Source: DATBVX01 sp035263105 (GTDB lineage: Bacteria; Pseudomonadota; Gammaproteobacteria; Steroidobacterales; Steroidobacteraceae). Taken from it: a stretch of 26,842 bases of DNA. How positions within the stretch are numbered: position 1 is the stretch's first letter; each line of letters starts with the position of its first letter. The notes beneath the pieces are model-generated. The model was not told the origin of the DNA, ran no database searches, and worked only from the letters and a program-made list of their open reading frames with translations. Positions 1-7,723 of the stretch are shown piece by piece. The DNA is taken from contig DATFRO010000092.1 in the NCBI GenBank assembly GCA_035263105.1, positions 1 to 26,842 on the forward strand, written 5' to 3'. The position numbers were made by a program, and so were the translations under genes.

Positions 1-1
1 G

Positions 2-292
2 GCGGTGCGCGGCGTGAACGCCGTGATGCCCACCATCGTGCGCAAGTCGGCCCGCCCCTACAAATGGGTCATCGGCCACGTGCCGCTCAGCGAGGTCGCC
101 AACAAGGAGAAGAAGCTGCCGCCGGCGTACATCCGCGCGGACGGCTTCGGCATCACGGCGGCTTGCCGTCGCTACCTCGAGCCGCTGATTGCCGGCGAGG
201 CCTACCCGCCCTACCGCGACGGCCTGCCTGACTACGTCCACATCAAGGGCGTGAGCGTGCGGCGCAAGCTCAAGACCGACTTCAAGGTCTGA
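2..292 (+). CDS. pfp: Pyrophosphate-dependent 6-phosphofructokinase, C-terminal fragment
   Basis: This is the last ~96 residues of a gene that enters from the left edge, so the start is not in the window. PPi-dependent phosphofructokinase phosphorylates fructose-6-phosphate with pyrophosphate instead of ATP, reversibly, in the cytoplasm. The visible C-terminus includes the stretch GHVPLSEVANKEKKLPP, the segment ADGFGITAACRRYLEPLI, and YPPYRDGLPDYV near the end, which resemble the end of long bacterial PPi-PFK proteins. The ATP/PPi selectivity residues lie upstream and cannot be checked here. The next gene on the same strand is a membrane pyrophosphatase, which fits PPi-based metabolism. The call rests on C-terminal similarity alone. 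Confidence 0.8.
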   Translation, partial: AVRGVNAVMPTIVRKSARPYKWVIGHVPLSEVANKEKKLPPAYIRADGFGITAACRRYLEPLIAGEAYPPYRDGLPDYVHIKGVSVRRKLKTDFKV

Positions 293-358
293 CCCTGCTG
301 CGGCGCGGCGCCCCGGCCGCGGCGCGGCCGCCGGGTGCGCGCCGGACAATATGACCAA

Positions 359-378
359 CCCCCGCCCGCGGCCGGGGG
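359..378 (+). other. GC-rich hairpin in the pfp-hppA gap
   Basis: Positions 359-364 (CCCCCG) pair with 373-378 (CGGGGG) around an 8-nt loop. There is no T-tract, so this is not a classic intrinsic terminator. It lies just upstream of the likely hppA promoter and may only reflect the very GC-rich spacer (293-391). Confidence 0.25.
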
Positions 379-391
379 CGAGGGGGTGGCG

Positions 392-400
392 TGCTATAGT
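392..400 (+). promoter_or_regulatory. Extended -10 promoter for hppA
   Basis: TGCTATAGT at 392-400 is an extended -10 (TGN followed by TATAGT, 5 of 6 matches to TATAAT). No convincing -35 is seen, as is common for extended -10 promoters. Transcription would start near 407, about 24 nt before the hppA ATG at 431. A strong ribosome binding site, GGGGGAGG (415-422), sits 8 nt before that ATG. This would let hppA be expressed independently of the upstream phosphofructokinase gene. Confidence 0.45.
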
Positions 401-430
401 GCGCGGCCTTTTTTGGGGGAGGTTTGAGCG

Positions 431-2470
431 ATGGATGCCACCATGTGGCTGTGGGCCGCGATCGCGGCCGGCGTTCTGGCCGTGCTCTACGGCGTGTTCT
501 CCATGACCGCGATCCTGGGCCTGCCGGCAGGCAACCAGCGCATGCAGGAAATCGCCGCCGCGGTCCAGGCCGGCGCCAAGGCGTACCTCAACCGCCAGTA
601 CACCACCATCTGCATCGTCGGCGCCGTGCTGTTCGTGGCCATCGGCCTGGCACTCAACTGGCCGACCGCCGGCGGTTTCGCCGTGGGTGCGGTGTTCTCG
701 GGCCTGACCGGCTACATCGGCATGAACATCTCCGTGCGCGCCAACGTACGCACCGCGCAGGCCGCTACTTCCGGCCTCAACGCCGCCCTGCAGGTGGCCT
801 TCCGCGGCGGCGCCATCACCGGCATGCTGGTGGTGGGACTGGGGCTGATCGGCGTCGCCGGCTACTACCTGCTGCTGCGCCAGTTCCCGTCGGTCGGGGC
901 CGAGGGCGCGCTGCACGCCCTCGTGGGGCTCGCCTTCGGCGGCTCGCTGATCTCGATCTTCGCGCGCCTCGGCGGCGGCATCTTCACCAAGGGCGCGGAT
1001 GTCGGCGCCGACCTCGTCGGCAAGGTGGAAGCCGGGATTCCGGAAGATGACCCGCGCAACCCGGCCGTGATTGCCGACAACGTGGGTGACAACGTCGGCG
1101 ACTGCGCCGGCATGGCGGCCGACCTCTTTGAAACGTACGCGGTCACCGTCGTGGCGACGATGCTGCTCGGCGGACTCGTGATGCAGTCGGCCGGCATCAA
1201 TGCCGTGATCTATCCGCTGGTGCTCGGCGCGGTGTCGATCATCGCCTCGATCGTCGGCTCGTTCTTCGTGAGCGCGGGCAAGAGCGGCAAGATCATGCCG
1301 GCGCTGTATCGCGGCGTGACGGTGTCCGGCGTGATCGCGGCGATCGCGTTCTACCCGGTGACGCAGAAGATCATGGGCGAGTCGAACATGCACCTCTACT
1401 GGTGCGCGCTCATCGGTCTCGCGTTGACGGCGGCGATGATCATCATCACCGAGTACTACACCGCGACCGAGTACAGCCCGGTGCGCAAGGTCGCCGCTGC
1501 GTCGCAGACCGGCCACGCCACGAATATCATCGCGGGCCTCGCGGTCTCGATGAAATCGACCGCGCTCCCGGTGCTCGCCGTGGTGCTCGCGATCTGGGGC
1601 GCCTACAAGATCGGTGATCTCTACGGCATCGCCATCGCGGCCACTGCGATGCTCTCGATGACCGGCATGATCGTCGCGCTCGACGCCTACGGACCGATCA
1701 CCGATAACGGCGGCGGCATCGCCGAGATGTCGGGCCTGCCGAAGAACGTGCGCACGATCACCGATGCGCTGGATGCGGTCGGCAACACCACCAAGGCGGT
1801 GACCAAGGGTTATGCGATCGGCTCGGCCGGTCTCGCGGCACTCGTGCTGTTCGCAGACTACACGCACAACCTCTCGGCACTCGGCAAGTTGCAAGCGTTC
1901 GACCTGTCGGATCCCGCAGTGATCATCGGCCTCTTCATCGGCGGCCTCGTGCCCTACCTCTTCGGCGCAATGGCAATGGAAGCGGTCGGTCGCGCGGCGG
2001 GCTCAGTGGTGAATGAAGTGCGCCGCCAGTTCCGCGAGATCGTCGGCATCATGGAAGGCAAGGCCAAGCCGGATTACTCGAAGGCGGTGGACCTGCTGAC
2101 GCGCGCGGCAATCAAGGAAATGATCGTCCCCTCGCTCCTGCCGATCCTGGTGCCGATCGTGCTGGCGTGGGTGATGAACTGGCTCATGGGCCCCGGTGCC
2201 GGCGTGCGTGCGCTCGGCGGCTTGCTCATCGGTACGATCGTGACCGGACTCTTCGTCGCGATCTCGATGTGCACCGGCGGTGGCGCGTGGGACAACGCCA
2301 AGAAGTACATCGAGGAAGGTCACTTCGGCGGCAAGGGCTCCGACACGCACAAGGCCGCGGTGACGGGCGATACAGTCGGCGATCCTTACAAGGACACCGC
2401 AGGCCCCGCGATCAACCCGCTCATCAAGATCATCAACATCGTGGCGCTGCTCCTGGTGCCGCTGCTCTAG
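431..2470 (+). CDS. hppA: K+-independent proton-translocating inorganic pyrophosphatase
   Basis: This inner-membrane pump hydrolyses cytoplasmic pyrophosphate and moves H+ out, in a protein of 679 aa with many hydrophobic helices. The substrate-binding and catalytic motifs are visible: DVGADLVGKVE, DNVGDNVGDCAGMAADLFE, and the C-terminal GDTVGDPYKDTAGPAINP. In the family, the residue after GNTT separates K+-dependent enzymes (Ala) from K+-independent ones (Lys). Here it is GNTTKAVT, with Lys455 and Thr458, so the K+-independent H+-pumping class is predicted. The ATG at 431 has a good ribosome binding site 8 nt upstream. The preceding gene is PPi-dependent phosphofructokinase, so PPi produced or used in glycolysis may be balanced against the proton gradient. 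Confidence 0.97.
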   Translation: MDATMWLWAAIAAGVLAVLYGVFSMTAILGLPAGNQRMQEIAAAVQAGAKAYLNRQYTTICIVGAVLFVAIGLALNWPTAGGFAVGAVFSGLTGYIGMNISVRANVRTAQAATSGLNAALQVAFRGGAITGMLVVGLGLIGVAGYYLLLRQFPSVGAEGALHALVGLAFGGSLISIFARLGGGIFTKGADVGADLVGKVEAGIPEDDPRNPAVIADNVGDNVGDCAGMAADLFETYAVTVVATMLLGGLVMQSAGINAVIYPLVLGAVSIIASIVGSFFVSAGKSGKIMPALYRGVTVSGVIAAIAFYPVTQKIMGESNMHLYWCALIGLALTAAMIIITEYYTATEYSPVRKVAAASQTGHATNIIAGLAVSMKSTALPVLAVVLAIWGAYKIGDLYGIAIAATAMLSMTGMIVALDAYGPITDNGGGIAEMSGLPKNVRTITDALDAVGNTTKAVTKGYAIGSAGLAALVLFADYTHNLSALGKLQAFDLSDPAVIIGLFIGGLVPYLFGAMAMEAVGRAAGSVVNEVRRQFREIVGIMEGKAKPDYSKAVDLLTRAAIKEMIVPSLLPILVPIVLAWVMNWLMGPGAGVRALGGLLIGTIVTGLFVAISMCTGGGAWDNAKKYIEEGHFGGKGSDTHKAAVTGDTVGDPYKDTAGPAINPLIKIINIVALLLVPLL

Positions 2471-2476
2471 ACCGAG

Positions 2477-2553
2477 AACAGCGCGGTCAAAATCGCTGGA
2501 CGGCGGGCTTCTATCAGAGGGCCGCCCATTCGTCCTCTGAGTCCAGCGCTGTT
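2477..2553. terminator. Complex inverted repeat between convergent hppA and GGDEF-EAL genes
   Basis: The 85-bp gap between the two convergent stop codons is almost entirely dyad-symmetric. CGCTGGAC (2494-2501) pairs with GTCCAGCG (2541-2548), and TCAGAGG (2514-2520) pairs with CCTCTGA (2534-2540) inside it. An alternative outer arm, AACAGCGC (2477-2484), can pair with GCGCTGTT (2546-2553). There is no T-tract on either strand. A role as a bidirectional, possibly Rho-assisted, transcription end or mRNA 3' stabiliser is inferred from position and symmetry. Confidence 0.45.
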
Positions 2554-2555
2554 CG

Positions 2556-4841
2556 CTAGCTCGCGAGCAGCGGTTGCGGGCGTGCGATGAGATAGCCCTG
2601 CACGTAGTCGACGCCCATCTTGCGAGCGGCCTCGAGCGCCGCCTCGTCCTCCACCTGCTCCGCGACCACTTTGAAGTTGAGCGTGCGCGCGAGCTTGATC
2701 ATCGCGGTCACCATCGCCTGGTTCACCGAGTCGCGCGCCAGGTTGCGGATGAACGAGCCGTCGATCTTGAGGAAATCCATGGTGAGGTTCTTCAGGTTCG
2801 AGAAGCTCCCCATGCCGCGGCCGAAGTCATCGAGCGCGAACTTGCACCCCATGCCATGCAGCACGCCGATGAAGCGCCGCGCGTGCTCGATGTTGGTGAT
2901 CACGGAGTTCTCGGTCACTTCGAAGCACACCTGCATCGGCGTGACGCCGGTCCGGTCCAGGCAGTCGACCACGAACTCGAGGAACTGCGTGTCGCCGAGC
3001 GTCTGGCCCGAGATGTTGATCGCGATGCTGTGATCCTCCGCGAGACGCAGGGCTCCGCGGCCGAGCGCGGCCAGCGTGGTCTGCACCACCCACCGGTCCA
3101 CGAGTGACATGAGCCGATAGCGCTCCGCGGCGCGCAGGAACTCGCCCGGGCTGATTTCCTGGCCGTTCTCGTCCTTGAGCCGCACCAGCACTTCGAGGGC
3201 GGGGCCGTTCATCACCTGCGCCGTCGCCGGCACGATCGGCTGCGCGTAGAGCTCGAAGCGATTTTCCTTGAGCGCGGTCTGCAGCTTCTGCAGCCAGTGA
3301 ATCTCGCCGCGGTGACGCGCGACGGCTTCATCACGCGCCGAATATACGTTGACGCGCGTGCCCTGCTGCTTGGCGACGTAGCAGGCCGAGTCGGCCGCGC
3401 CCAGCACCTCGTCGGGCGAGCCGCTCTCGCGCCCGATCTCGACCAGGCCGATGCTGACGTCGATGTTGAAGATCTTGTCCTTCCACACGAAACGGTAATC
3501 GGCAATCGCGCGGCACACGTCGTCGGCGATCTGGCGCGCCTTCTCCAGCGGGCAGCCGATCAGCAGCATCGCGAACTCGTCGCCGCCGATTCGCGCCACG
3601 GTGTCCGAGTCGCGCACCGCGTCCTTCAGGAGGGCAGCCACTTCGCGCAGCATGTTGTCGCCCGCCAGGTGCCCGCAGCTGTCGTTCACCGCTTTGAAGC
3701 GGTCGAGATCGAGGTAGCACAGCACGTGCGAGGATTCGCCGGCGCGCGCCGCGTCCAGCGCTTCCTGGAGCCGGCGCTCGAACTCGCGTCGATTGACCAG
3801 ACCGGTGAGCGCATCGTGACTCGCCTGGTAGGACATCTGGCGCGCGAGACCGCGCTGCTCCGAGACGTCGTGCATCACGACGACCGCGCCGTTGACATCG
3901 TTCTGCGGTCCGCGCAACGGCGACACGTTGAGCTCGATGTAATGCTCCTCGCCGGTGCCCCGGGCGAGGAGCAGCGCCTTGCGGCCGAGTCCCGCGCGTG
4001 CGCCGCTGGTGAGGCACTGGCGCACGGGGTCGGCGAGCGACTGGCGATCGCTCTCGTTCAACAGGCTCACGATGTCGTCGAGGCCGTGGCCGATCGCCTG
4101 CATCGCGGTCGTACCGGTGAAGCGTTCCGCGGCTTCATTCATGTAGTCAATGCGCCCTCGCTTGTCGGTGGTGATGACGCCTTCGCCGATCGCCTGCAAG
4201 GTCGCGAGCGCGCGCGAGCGTTCCTGCTCCGGCGCGCCGGAGCCATGGCGCGGCGTCATTTCGACCGCGGTGATGAGCAGCATCGGATCGCCCTGCGAGT
4301 CGATCAGCGACCCCGCGAGCTCCAGGCGACTCACCTGCCCTTGCGCCCCGACGAGTTCGATCTCGTAGCGCTGCGCGGCGGGCTCGCCCGCCAGCATGCG
4401 GCGAAGGTTCTCGCGCACCAGGTCTGCGTAGTCCGAAGGTACGAGCTCATCGAGCTTGCGTCCCTTCAGCTCCTGCGCGCTGAGACCGGTGAGTGCGGCG
4501 AAGCGTGTGTTGGCGTGCACGATGGTGTCGCGATGGAGCACGACGGCCTCGTGCACCGCTTCCACCAGGCGGTTGTACAACAGGTCCTGGTCCTGGTTTT
4601 TTTTCGAGCGTGTCTCGAGACGCGTGAGCAGCTGGTTGACCGATTGTGCCGCGCTCGCTACGCGCGGCTGATCGGAATCGGCGACCACGCGCTCATCGAC
4701 GCGGCCCTCTTTCGCGATCCGCTCCAGGTCCGCGTTCAATGCATCGAGCGCACGGGACTCCCGGCGCTTGCGCAGATACAGTGCCAACGCGCCGGCGGCC
4801 ACGAGTCCCAGGGCCAGCGTCAGAATTTCGAGCGTCGGCAT
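2556..4841 (-). CDS. Membrane-anchored PAS-PAS-GGDEF-EAL cyclic-di-GMP turnover protein
   Basis: This 761-aa protein has one N-terminal transmembrane segment (about residues 4-23) and a polar linker. Two PAS-like sensor domains follow (about 88-195 and 208-330), then GGDEF (about 335-495) and EAL (about 510-758). The cyclase motif GGDEF is intact at 419-423, and an inhibitory I-site RDSD lies at 410-413. In the phosphodiesterase domain the signature reads EVL instead of EAL. However, the metal and catalytic residues E550, N609, E641/E644, D671-D672, K692, E728 and Q748 are all present. The domain may therefore be active, with product inhibition of the cyclase. PAS domains suggest sensing of a small molecule, redox state or oxygen, but the ligand cannot be read from sequence. 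The stop faces that of hppA across a dyad-rich gap. The gene appears to be monocistronic. Confidence 0.95.
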   Translation of the reverse strand: MPTLEILTLALGLVAAGALALYLRKRRESRALDALNADLERIAKEGRVDERVVADSDQPRVASAAQSVNQLLTRLETRSKKNQDQDLLYNRLVEAVHEAVVLHRDTIVHANTRFAALTGLSAQELKGRKLDELVPSDYADLVRENLRRMLAGEPAAQRYEIELVGAQGQVSRLELAGSLIDSQGDPMLLITAVEMTPRHGSGAPEQERSRALATLQAIGEGVITTDKRGRIDYMNEAAERFTGTTAMQAIGHGLDDIVSLLNESDRQSLADPVRQCLTSGARAGLGRKALLLARGTGEEHYIELNVSPLRGPQNDVNGAVVVMHDVSEQRGLARQMSYQASHDALTGLVNRREFERRLQEALDAARAGESSHVLCYLDLDRFKAVNDSCGHLAGDNMLREVAALLKDAVRDSDTVARIGGDEFAMLLIGCPLEKARQIADDVCRAIADYRFVWKDKIFNIDVSIGLVEIGRESGSPDEVLGAADSACYVAKQQGTRVNVYSARDEAVARHRGEIHWLQKLQTALKENRFELYAQPIVPATAQVMNGPALEVLVRLKDENGQEISPGEFLRAAERYRLMSLVDRWVVQTTLAALGRGALRLAEDHSIAINISGQTLGDTQFLEFVVDCLDRTGVTPMQVCFEVTENSVITNIEHARRFIGVLHGMGCKFALDDFGRGMGSFSNLKNLTMDFLKIDGSFIRNLARDSVNQAMVTAMIKLARTLNFKVVAEQVEDEAALEAARKMGVDYVQGYLIARPQPLLAS

Positions 4842-5115
4842 TGCGGTTGTGGTGCCTTCCAGGTCCCGAGGTCGATGGGCGGACCTCTGCGTGTGAGGTG
4901 AGTCGGGGGCGCGTCGCTACGTCTTGTTCTGGCGCGCTCTTGTATAGCGCAAGGATAGCCGAAGGGCCCGATCACCCTGTCTACTTTTCACCATAATTAA
5001 CGGCTTTCGGCGGGGCACTTGGCTTGTTTGACTCTTTGAAACTCCGTAACCTGTGCCACCTTCTTCGAGGCCGGGCAGAGGTTCCAACCCTGCGCCTCCG
5101 GTTCAAGTCAAAAGC
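4842..5115. other. Divergent intergenic region
   Basis: This 274-bp spacer lies between the divergent GGDEF-EAL and PCMT-like genes and presumably holds both promoters. On the minus strand a TATACA-like -10 lies at 4945-4956, but no -35 is recognisable. On the plus strand TTGTTT (5024-5029) is 17 bp from TAACCT (5047-5052), which is a poor match. No open frame, tRNA or strong hairpin is supported. Confidence 0.4.
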
Positions 5116-5766
5116 ATGAACATCGAGATCGCGCGCAGACAGATGATCGAGCAGCAGGTGCGTGCCTGGGAGGTGCTCGATGATCGAGTTTTGGGAGCAC
5201 TTGCCCAAGTGCGGCGTGAAATTTTCGTGCCGCAGGGCTATCGCGAGCTCGCGTTTGCGGACACGCAGATCCCGCTCGGACAGGGTCAGTGCATGCTCGC
5301 ACCGAAGGTGGAAGGCAGATTTCTGCAGGCGCTGGAGCTCACGCCGGCGGACCAGGTGCTCGAGATCGGCACCGGCAGCGGCTTTTTCGCGGCCTGCCTG
5401 TCGCGGCTCGCGGGCAGCGTGCGCAGCGTGGAAATCTTTGCCGAGCTCAGCGACTTTGCGCGGGAAAACCTGCGCGCTTCCGGCGTGAGTGGCGTGCAGG
5501 TCGAAACGCGCGATGCGCTGACGCTCGACGATTCACACCGTTACGGGGCGATCGCGGTCACCGCCTCGCTCCCCGTATACGACGCTCGCTTCGAGCGCGC
5601 GCTCGAAGTCGGCGGGCGACTGGTGGTCGTGGTCGGGGAGCCGCCGGTGATGGAAGCGCGGCTCGTGCGCCGCGCCTCGGAGACCCAGTGGGTGCAGGAG
5701 AGCCTGTTCGAAACGGTGATCGCGCCGCTGGTGAATGCGCCGCAACCGCCACGTTTTCTGTTCTGA
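5116..5766 (+). CDS. PCMT-like (protein-L-isoaspartate O-methyltransferase family) SAM methyltransferase
   Basis: This is a 216-aa cytoplasmic class I SAM methyltransferase. The SAM-binding motif I, VLEIGTGSGFF, lies at about residues 81-91. The family normally repairs isoaspartyl residues in aged proteins. The segment that in canonical PCMT reads like GQTISQP, with the catalytic Ser/Thr, is replaced here by GQGQCMLAP (about 56-64). Isoaspartate repair is therefore uncertain, and the gene is better called PCMT-like. The ATG at 5116 (MNIEIARRQMIEQQV) matches the family N-terminus. The in-frame GTG at 5053 would add 21 low-complexity residues. The gene ends 3 nt before a rhodanese gene, with tolC next, a grouping that points to an envelope or stress context. 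Confidence 0.85.
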   Translation: MNIEIARRQMIEQQVRAWEVLDDRVLGALAQVRREIFVPQGYRELAFADTQIPLGQGQCMLAPKVEGRFLQALELTPADQVLEIGTGSGFFAACLSRLAGSVRSVEIFAELSDFARENLRASGVSGVQVETRDALTLDDSHRYGAIAVTASLPVYDARFERALEVGGRLVVVVGEPPVMEARLVRRASETQWVQESLFETVIAPLVNAPQPPRFLF

Positions 5767-5769
5767 CTC

Positions 5770-6084
5770 ATGGTGCAGGAAGTCACACCCACGCAATTCC
5801 AGGCGCGCCGCGCCGCCGGCGCGCTGCTCCTCGACGTACGCGAGGACTGGGAGCTCAAGACGGCAAGCGTGCCCGATGTCGTGCACATCCCGATGGGCCA
5901 GATTCGTGAGCGGCTCGGCGAGCTCGACCCGCAACGGGAAACCGTGGTCATCTGCCGCTCCGGGCGACGCAGCCTCGAAGTGGCACGCTTCCTCGAGCAA
6001 CAGGGATTTCGATCGGTCGCCAATCTCACCGGGGGCATCCTCGCCTGGTCGCGTGAGTTGGACCCCTCGATCCCCGAATACTGA
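5770..6084 (+). CDS. Single-domain rhodanese-like sulfurtransferase
   Basis: This 104-aa protein is a single rhodanese domain, the size of GlpE/PspE-type proteins but without a signal peptide, so it is probably cytoplasmic. The active-site loop CRSGRRS carries the catalytic Cys (about residue 62) that forms a persulfide. The N-terminal LLLDVRE and the later VVHIPMGQI are typical rhodanese landmarks, and LTGGILAW is the usual C-terminal motif. The ATG lies 3 nt after the stop of the PCMT-like gene and lacks a clear ribosome binding site, so translational coupling is likely. The sulfur acceptor is unknown. Confidence 0.92.
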   Translation: MVQEVTPTQFQARRAAGALLLDVREDWELKTASVPDVVHIPMGQIRERLGELDPQRETVVICRSGRRSLEVARFLEQQGFRSVANLTGGILAWSRELDPSIPEY

Positions 6085-6116
6085 ACGATCGACCACCGCG
6101 CAGGTCGGACGACGCC

Positions 6117-6143
6117 TTGTCGGCCACTGCTAGGTGATATAGT
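6117..6143 (+). promoter_or_regulatory. Promoter for tolC
   Basis: TGATATAGT at 6135-6143 is an extended -10, preceded by a TTGTCG -35-like element (6117-6122) at a short 15-bp spacing. Transcription would start near 6150. A small dyad, ACAAC (6149-6153) with GTTGT (6158-6162), lies right at the predicted start and could be an operator or a leader hairpin. An AAGGGG ribosome binding site lies about 8 nt before the tolC ATG. Confidence 0.45.
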
Positions 6144-6204
6144 CTTATACAACACTAGTTGTCCTCGGGACATTGAACGGCCTGGGTTCAAGAAGGGGAA
6201 CCGG

Positions 6205-7719
6205 ATGAACGGAAGAATTCGCGTCGCAGTGAGCTTGCTGGCAGCCACCCTCACCGTTTCGAGCGCATACAGCGCTGATTTACTTGAGGTTTATCAGAGA
6301 GCCGCGCAGAACGACCCGCTCATCCGCGAAGCCGAAGCCAATCGGCTGGCGGCACGCGAGGCCAAACCCAGAGCGTTGAGCGCCCTTCTGCCCCAGATCG
6401 TCGGCCTCGGCTCCATGAGCACGGGTCATCAGGATGGCGGAAATACGTTTCCGCAGGTCATCAACCCCGACGACCCGGCCACCAGGACCATCGTGAATGT
6501 GCCGACCACCTTTGAGTCAGACACGGACAGGACGCAGTACGAGTTCCGTCTCACCCAGTCGGTATTCCGTTGGGACCAGTGGATGACGCTCAAGCAGTCG
6601 GACTCGCAGGTTGCCCAGGCAGAAGCAAACTACATCGTCGCTGAGCAGGACCTCCTGGTCCGCACGTGCGAGCGCTACTTCGATGTCCTCGCGGCTGAGG
6701 ACACGCTGCAATCGGCAACGACCGCGCGTGATGCGATCTCGCGCCAGCTCGAACAGGCCAACAAGCGTTTCGAAGTGGGACTCATCGCGATCACGGACGT
6801 GCAGGAAGCGAAGGCTGCGTTCGACAACGCGAACGCCGTGGTCATCGATTCCAAGCGCGCGCTCGCCACCGCGCACGAGCAATTGCGTGAATTGACCGGA
6901 GACCCGTTCGAGCAGCTCTCGAAGCTCTCGCAGTCCATGCCGCTCAAGACCCCCGACCCGCAAGACGAGGAGCAGTGGGTCAAGACCGCGATGGATCAGA
7001 ATTCCGCACTGATCTCCAGCCGTCTCGCCGCCGAAATCGCCCGCGATACGATTTCGATTCGCCGCGGCGGACATTTCCCGACACTCGACCTCGTGGCGAG
7101 CCACTCCGACTTCGATTCCGACCAGACCACAACAACCCGTCAGGGCACTACTTCGATCAAGGGTCCGACGGATTCGAACCAGACCGACGACACGATCTCG
7201 CTGCAACTCGTCTTCCCGATCTACAGCGGCGGCGCGGTCTCCTCCTCGGTGCGCGAAGCGGTGTACCTGCATCGCGCCGCGCGTGAGCGCCTCGAAGCGA
7301 CCGCTCGCTCGACCGAGCGTGAGACACGCGATGCGTATCTCGGCGTCCTCTCGGAGCTGTCGCGCGTGCAGGCCCTGCGCCAGGCGCTCGAGTCGAGCCG
7401 TACGGCGTTGCAAGCTACCGAGGCAGGCTACGAAGTCGGCACGCGCACGGCGGTCGATGTCCTCGATGCACGGCGCCGCCTCGCACAGGCGGAAACCGAT
7501 TACGCGCGCAGCCGTTACGATTACGTGTTGAACGTCGTGCGGCTCAAGCGCGCCGCCGGCACTTTGCAGGCGCAGGAAATCAACGACGTCAATCAGTGGC
7601 TGACCGCCACCGCGGTGCCGCCACAGCCGCAGCCCCAAAGCGGACCGTCTTCGAACGGCGATCCGCAGCTGCAGACGCCGACGCCGCCCGCGCAGCCGAC
7701 GCCGCCCCCTCACACCTGA
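6205..7719 (+). CDS. tolC: TolC-family outer membrane efflux/secretion channel
   Basis: This 504-aa protein has a signal peptide ending near AYSA (about residue 24), followed by DLLEVYQRAAQNDP, the classic TolC start. The outer membrane trimer with a periplasmic alpha-barrel works with RND, MFS or ABC pumps and type I secretion. The two internal repeats of the OEP fold show as FEVGLIAITDVQEA (about 190-205) and YEVGTRTAVDVLDA (about 410-423). The protein ends in a Pro/Gln-rich tail of about 30 residues that is not part of the barrel. The 120-nt gap after the rhodanese gene holds its own promoter. The stop is 4 nt from the stop of convergent waaA, so there is no room for a terminator between them. 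Confidence 0.96.
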   Translation: MNGRIRVAVSLLAATLTVSSAYSADLLEVYQRAAQNDPLIREAEANRLAAREAKPRALSALLPQIVGLGSMSTGHQDGGNTFPQVINPDDPATRTIVNVPTTFESDTDRTQYEFRLTQSVFRWDQWMTLKQSDSQVAQAEANYIVAEQDLLVRTCERYFDVLAAEDTLQSATTARDAISRQLEQANKRFEVGLIAITDVQEAKAAFDNANAVVIDSKRALATAHEQLRELTGDPFEQLSKLSQSMPLKTPDPQDEEQWVKTAMDQNSALISSRLAAEIARDTISIRRGGHFPTLDLVASHSDFDSDQTTTTRQGTTSIKGPTDSNQTDDTISLQLVFPIYSGGAVSSSVREAVYLHRAARERLEATARSTERETRDAYLGVLSELSRVQALRQALESSRTALQATEAGYEVGTRTAVDVLDARRRLAQAETDYARSRYDYVLNVVRLKRAAGTLQAQEINDVNQWLTATAVPPQPQPQSGPSSNGDPQLQTPTPPAQPTPPPHT

Positions 7720-7723
7720 GCGG

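Noticed and set aside
3297..4901. A 534-codon open frame on the plus strand opposite the GGDEF-EAL gene
   Set aside because: It has the same GC-driven antisense character, no domain and no ribosome binding site. The opposite strand encodes an intact multi-domain protein.
4945..4956. Minus-strand TATACA as a promoter for the GGDEF-EAL gene
   Set aside because: No -35 or extended -10 supports it, so it is mentioned only under the intergenic region.
5085..5115. GGTTCAAGTC resembling a tRNA T-loop
   Set aside because: The flanking bases do not form a T-stem, and no acceptor, D or anticodon arms can be drawn.
6517..7713. A 398-codon open frame antisense to tolC
   Set aside because: The product is Arg-rich and domain-free, while tolC is complete on the other strand.
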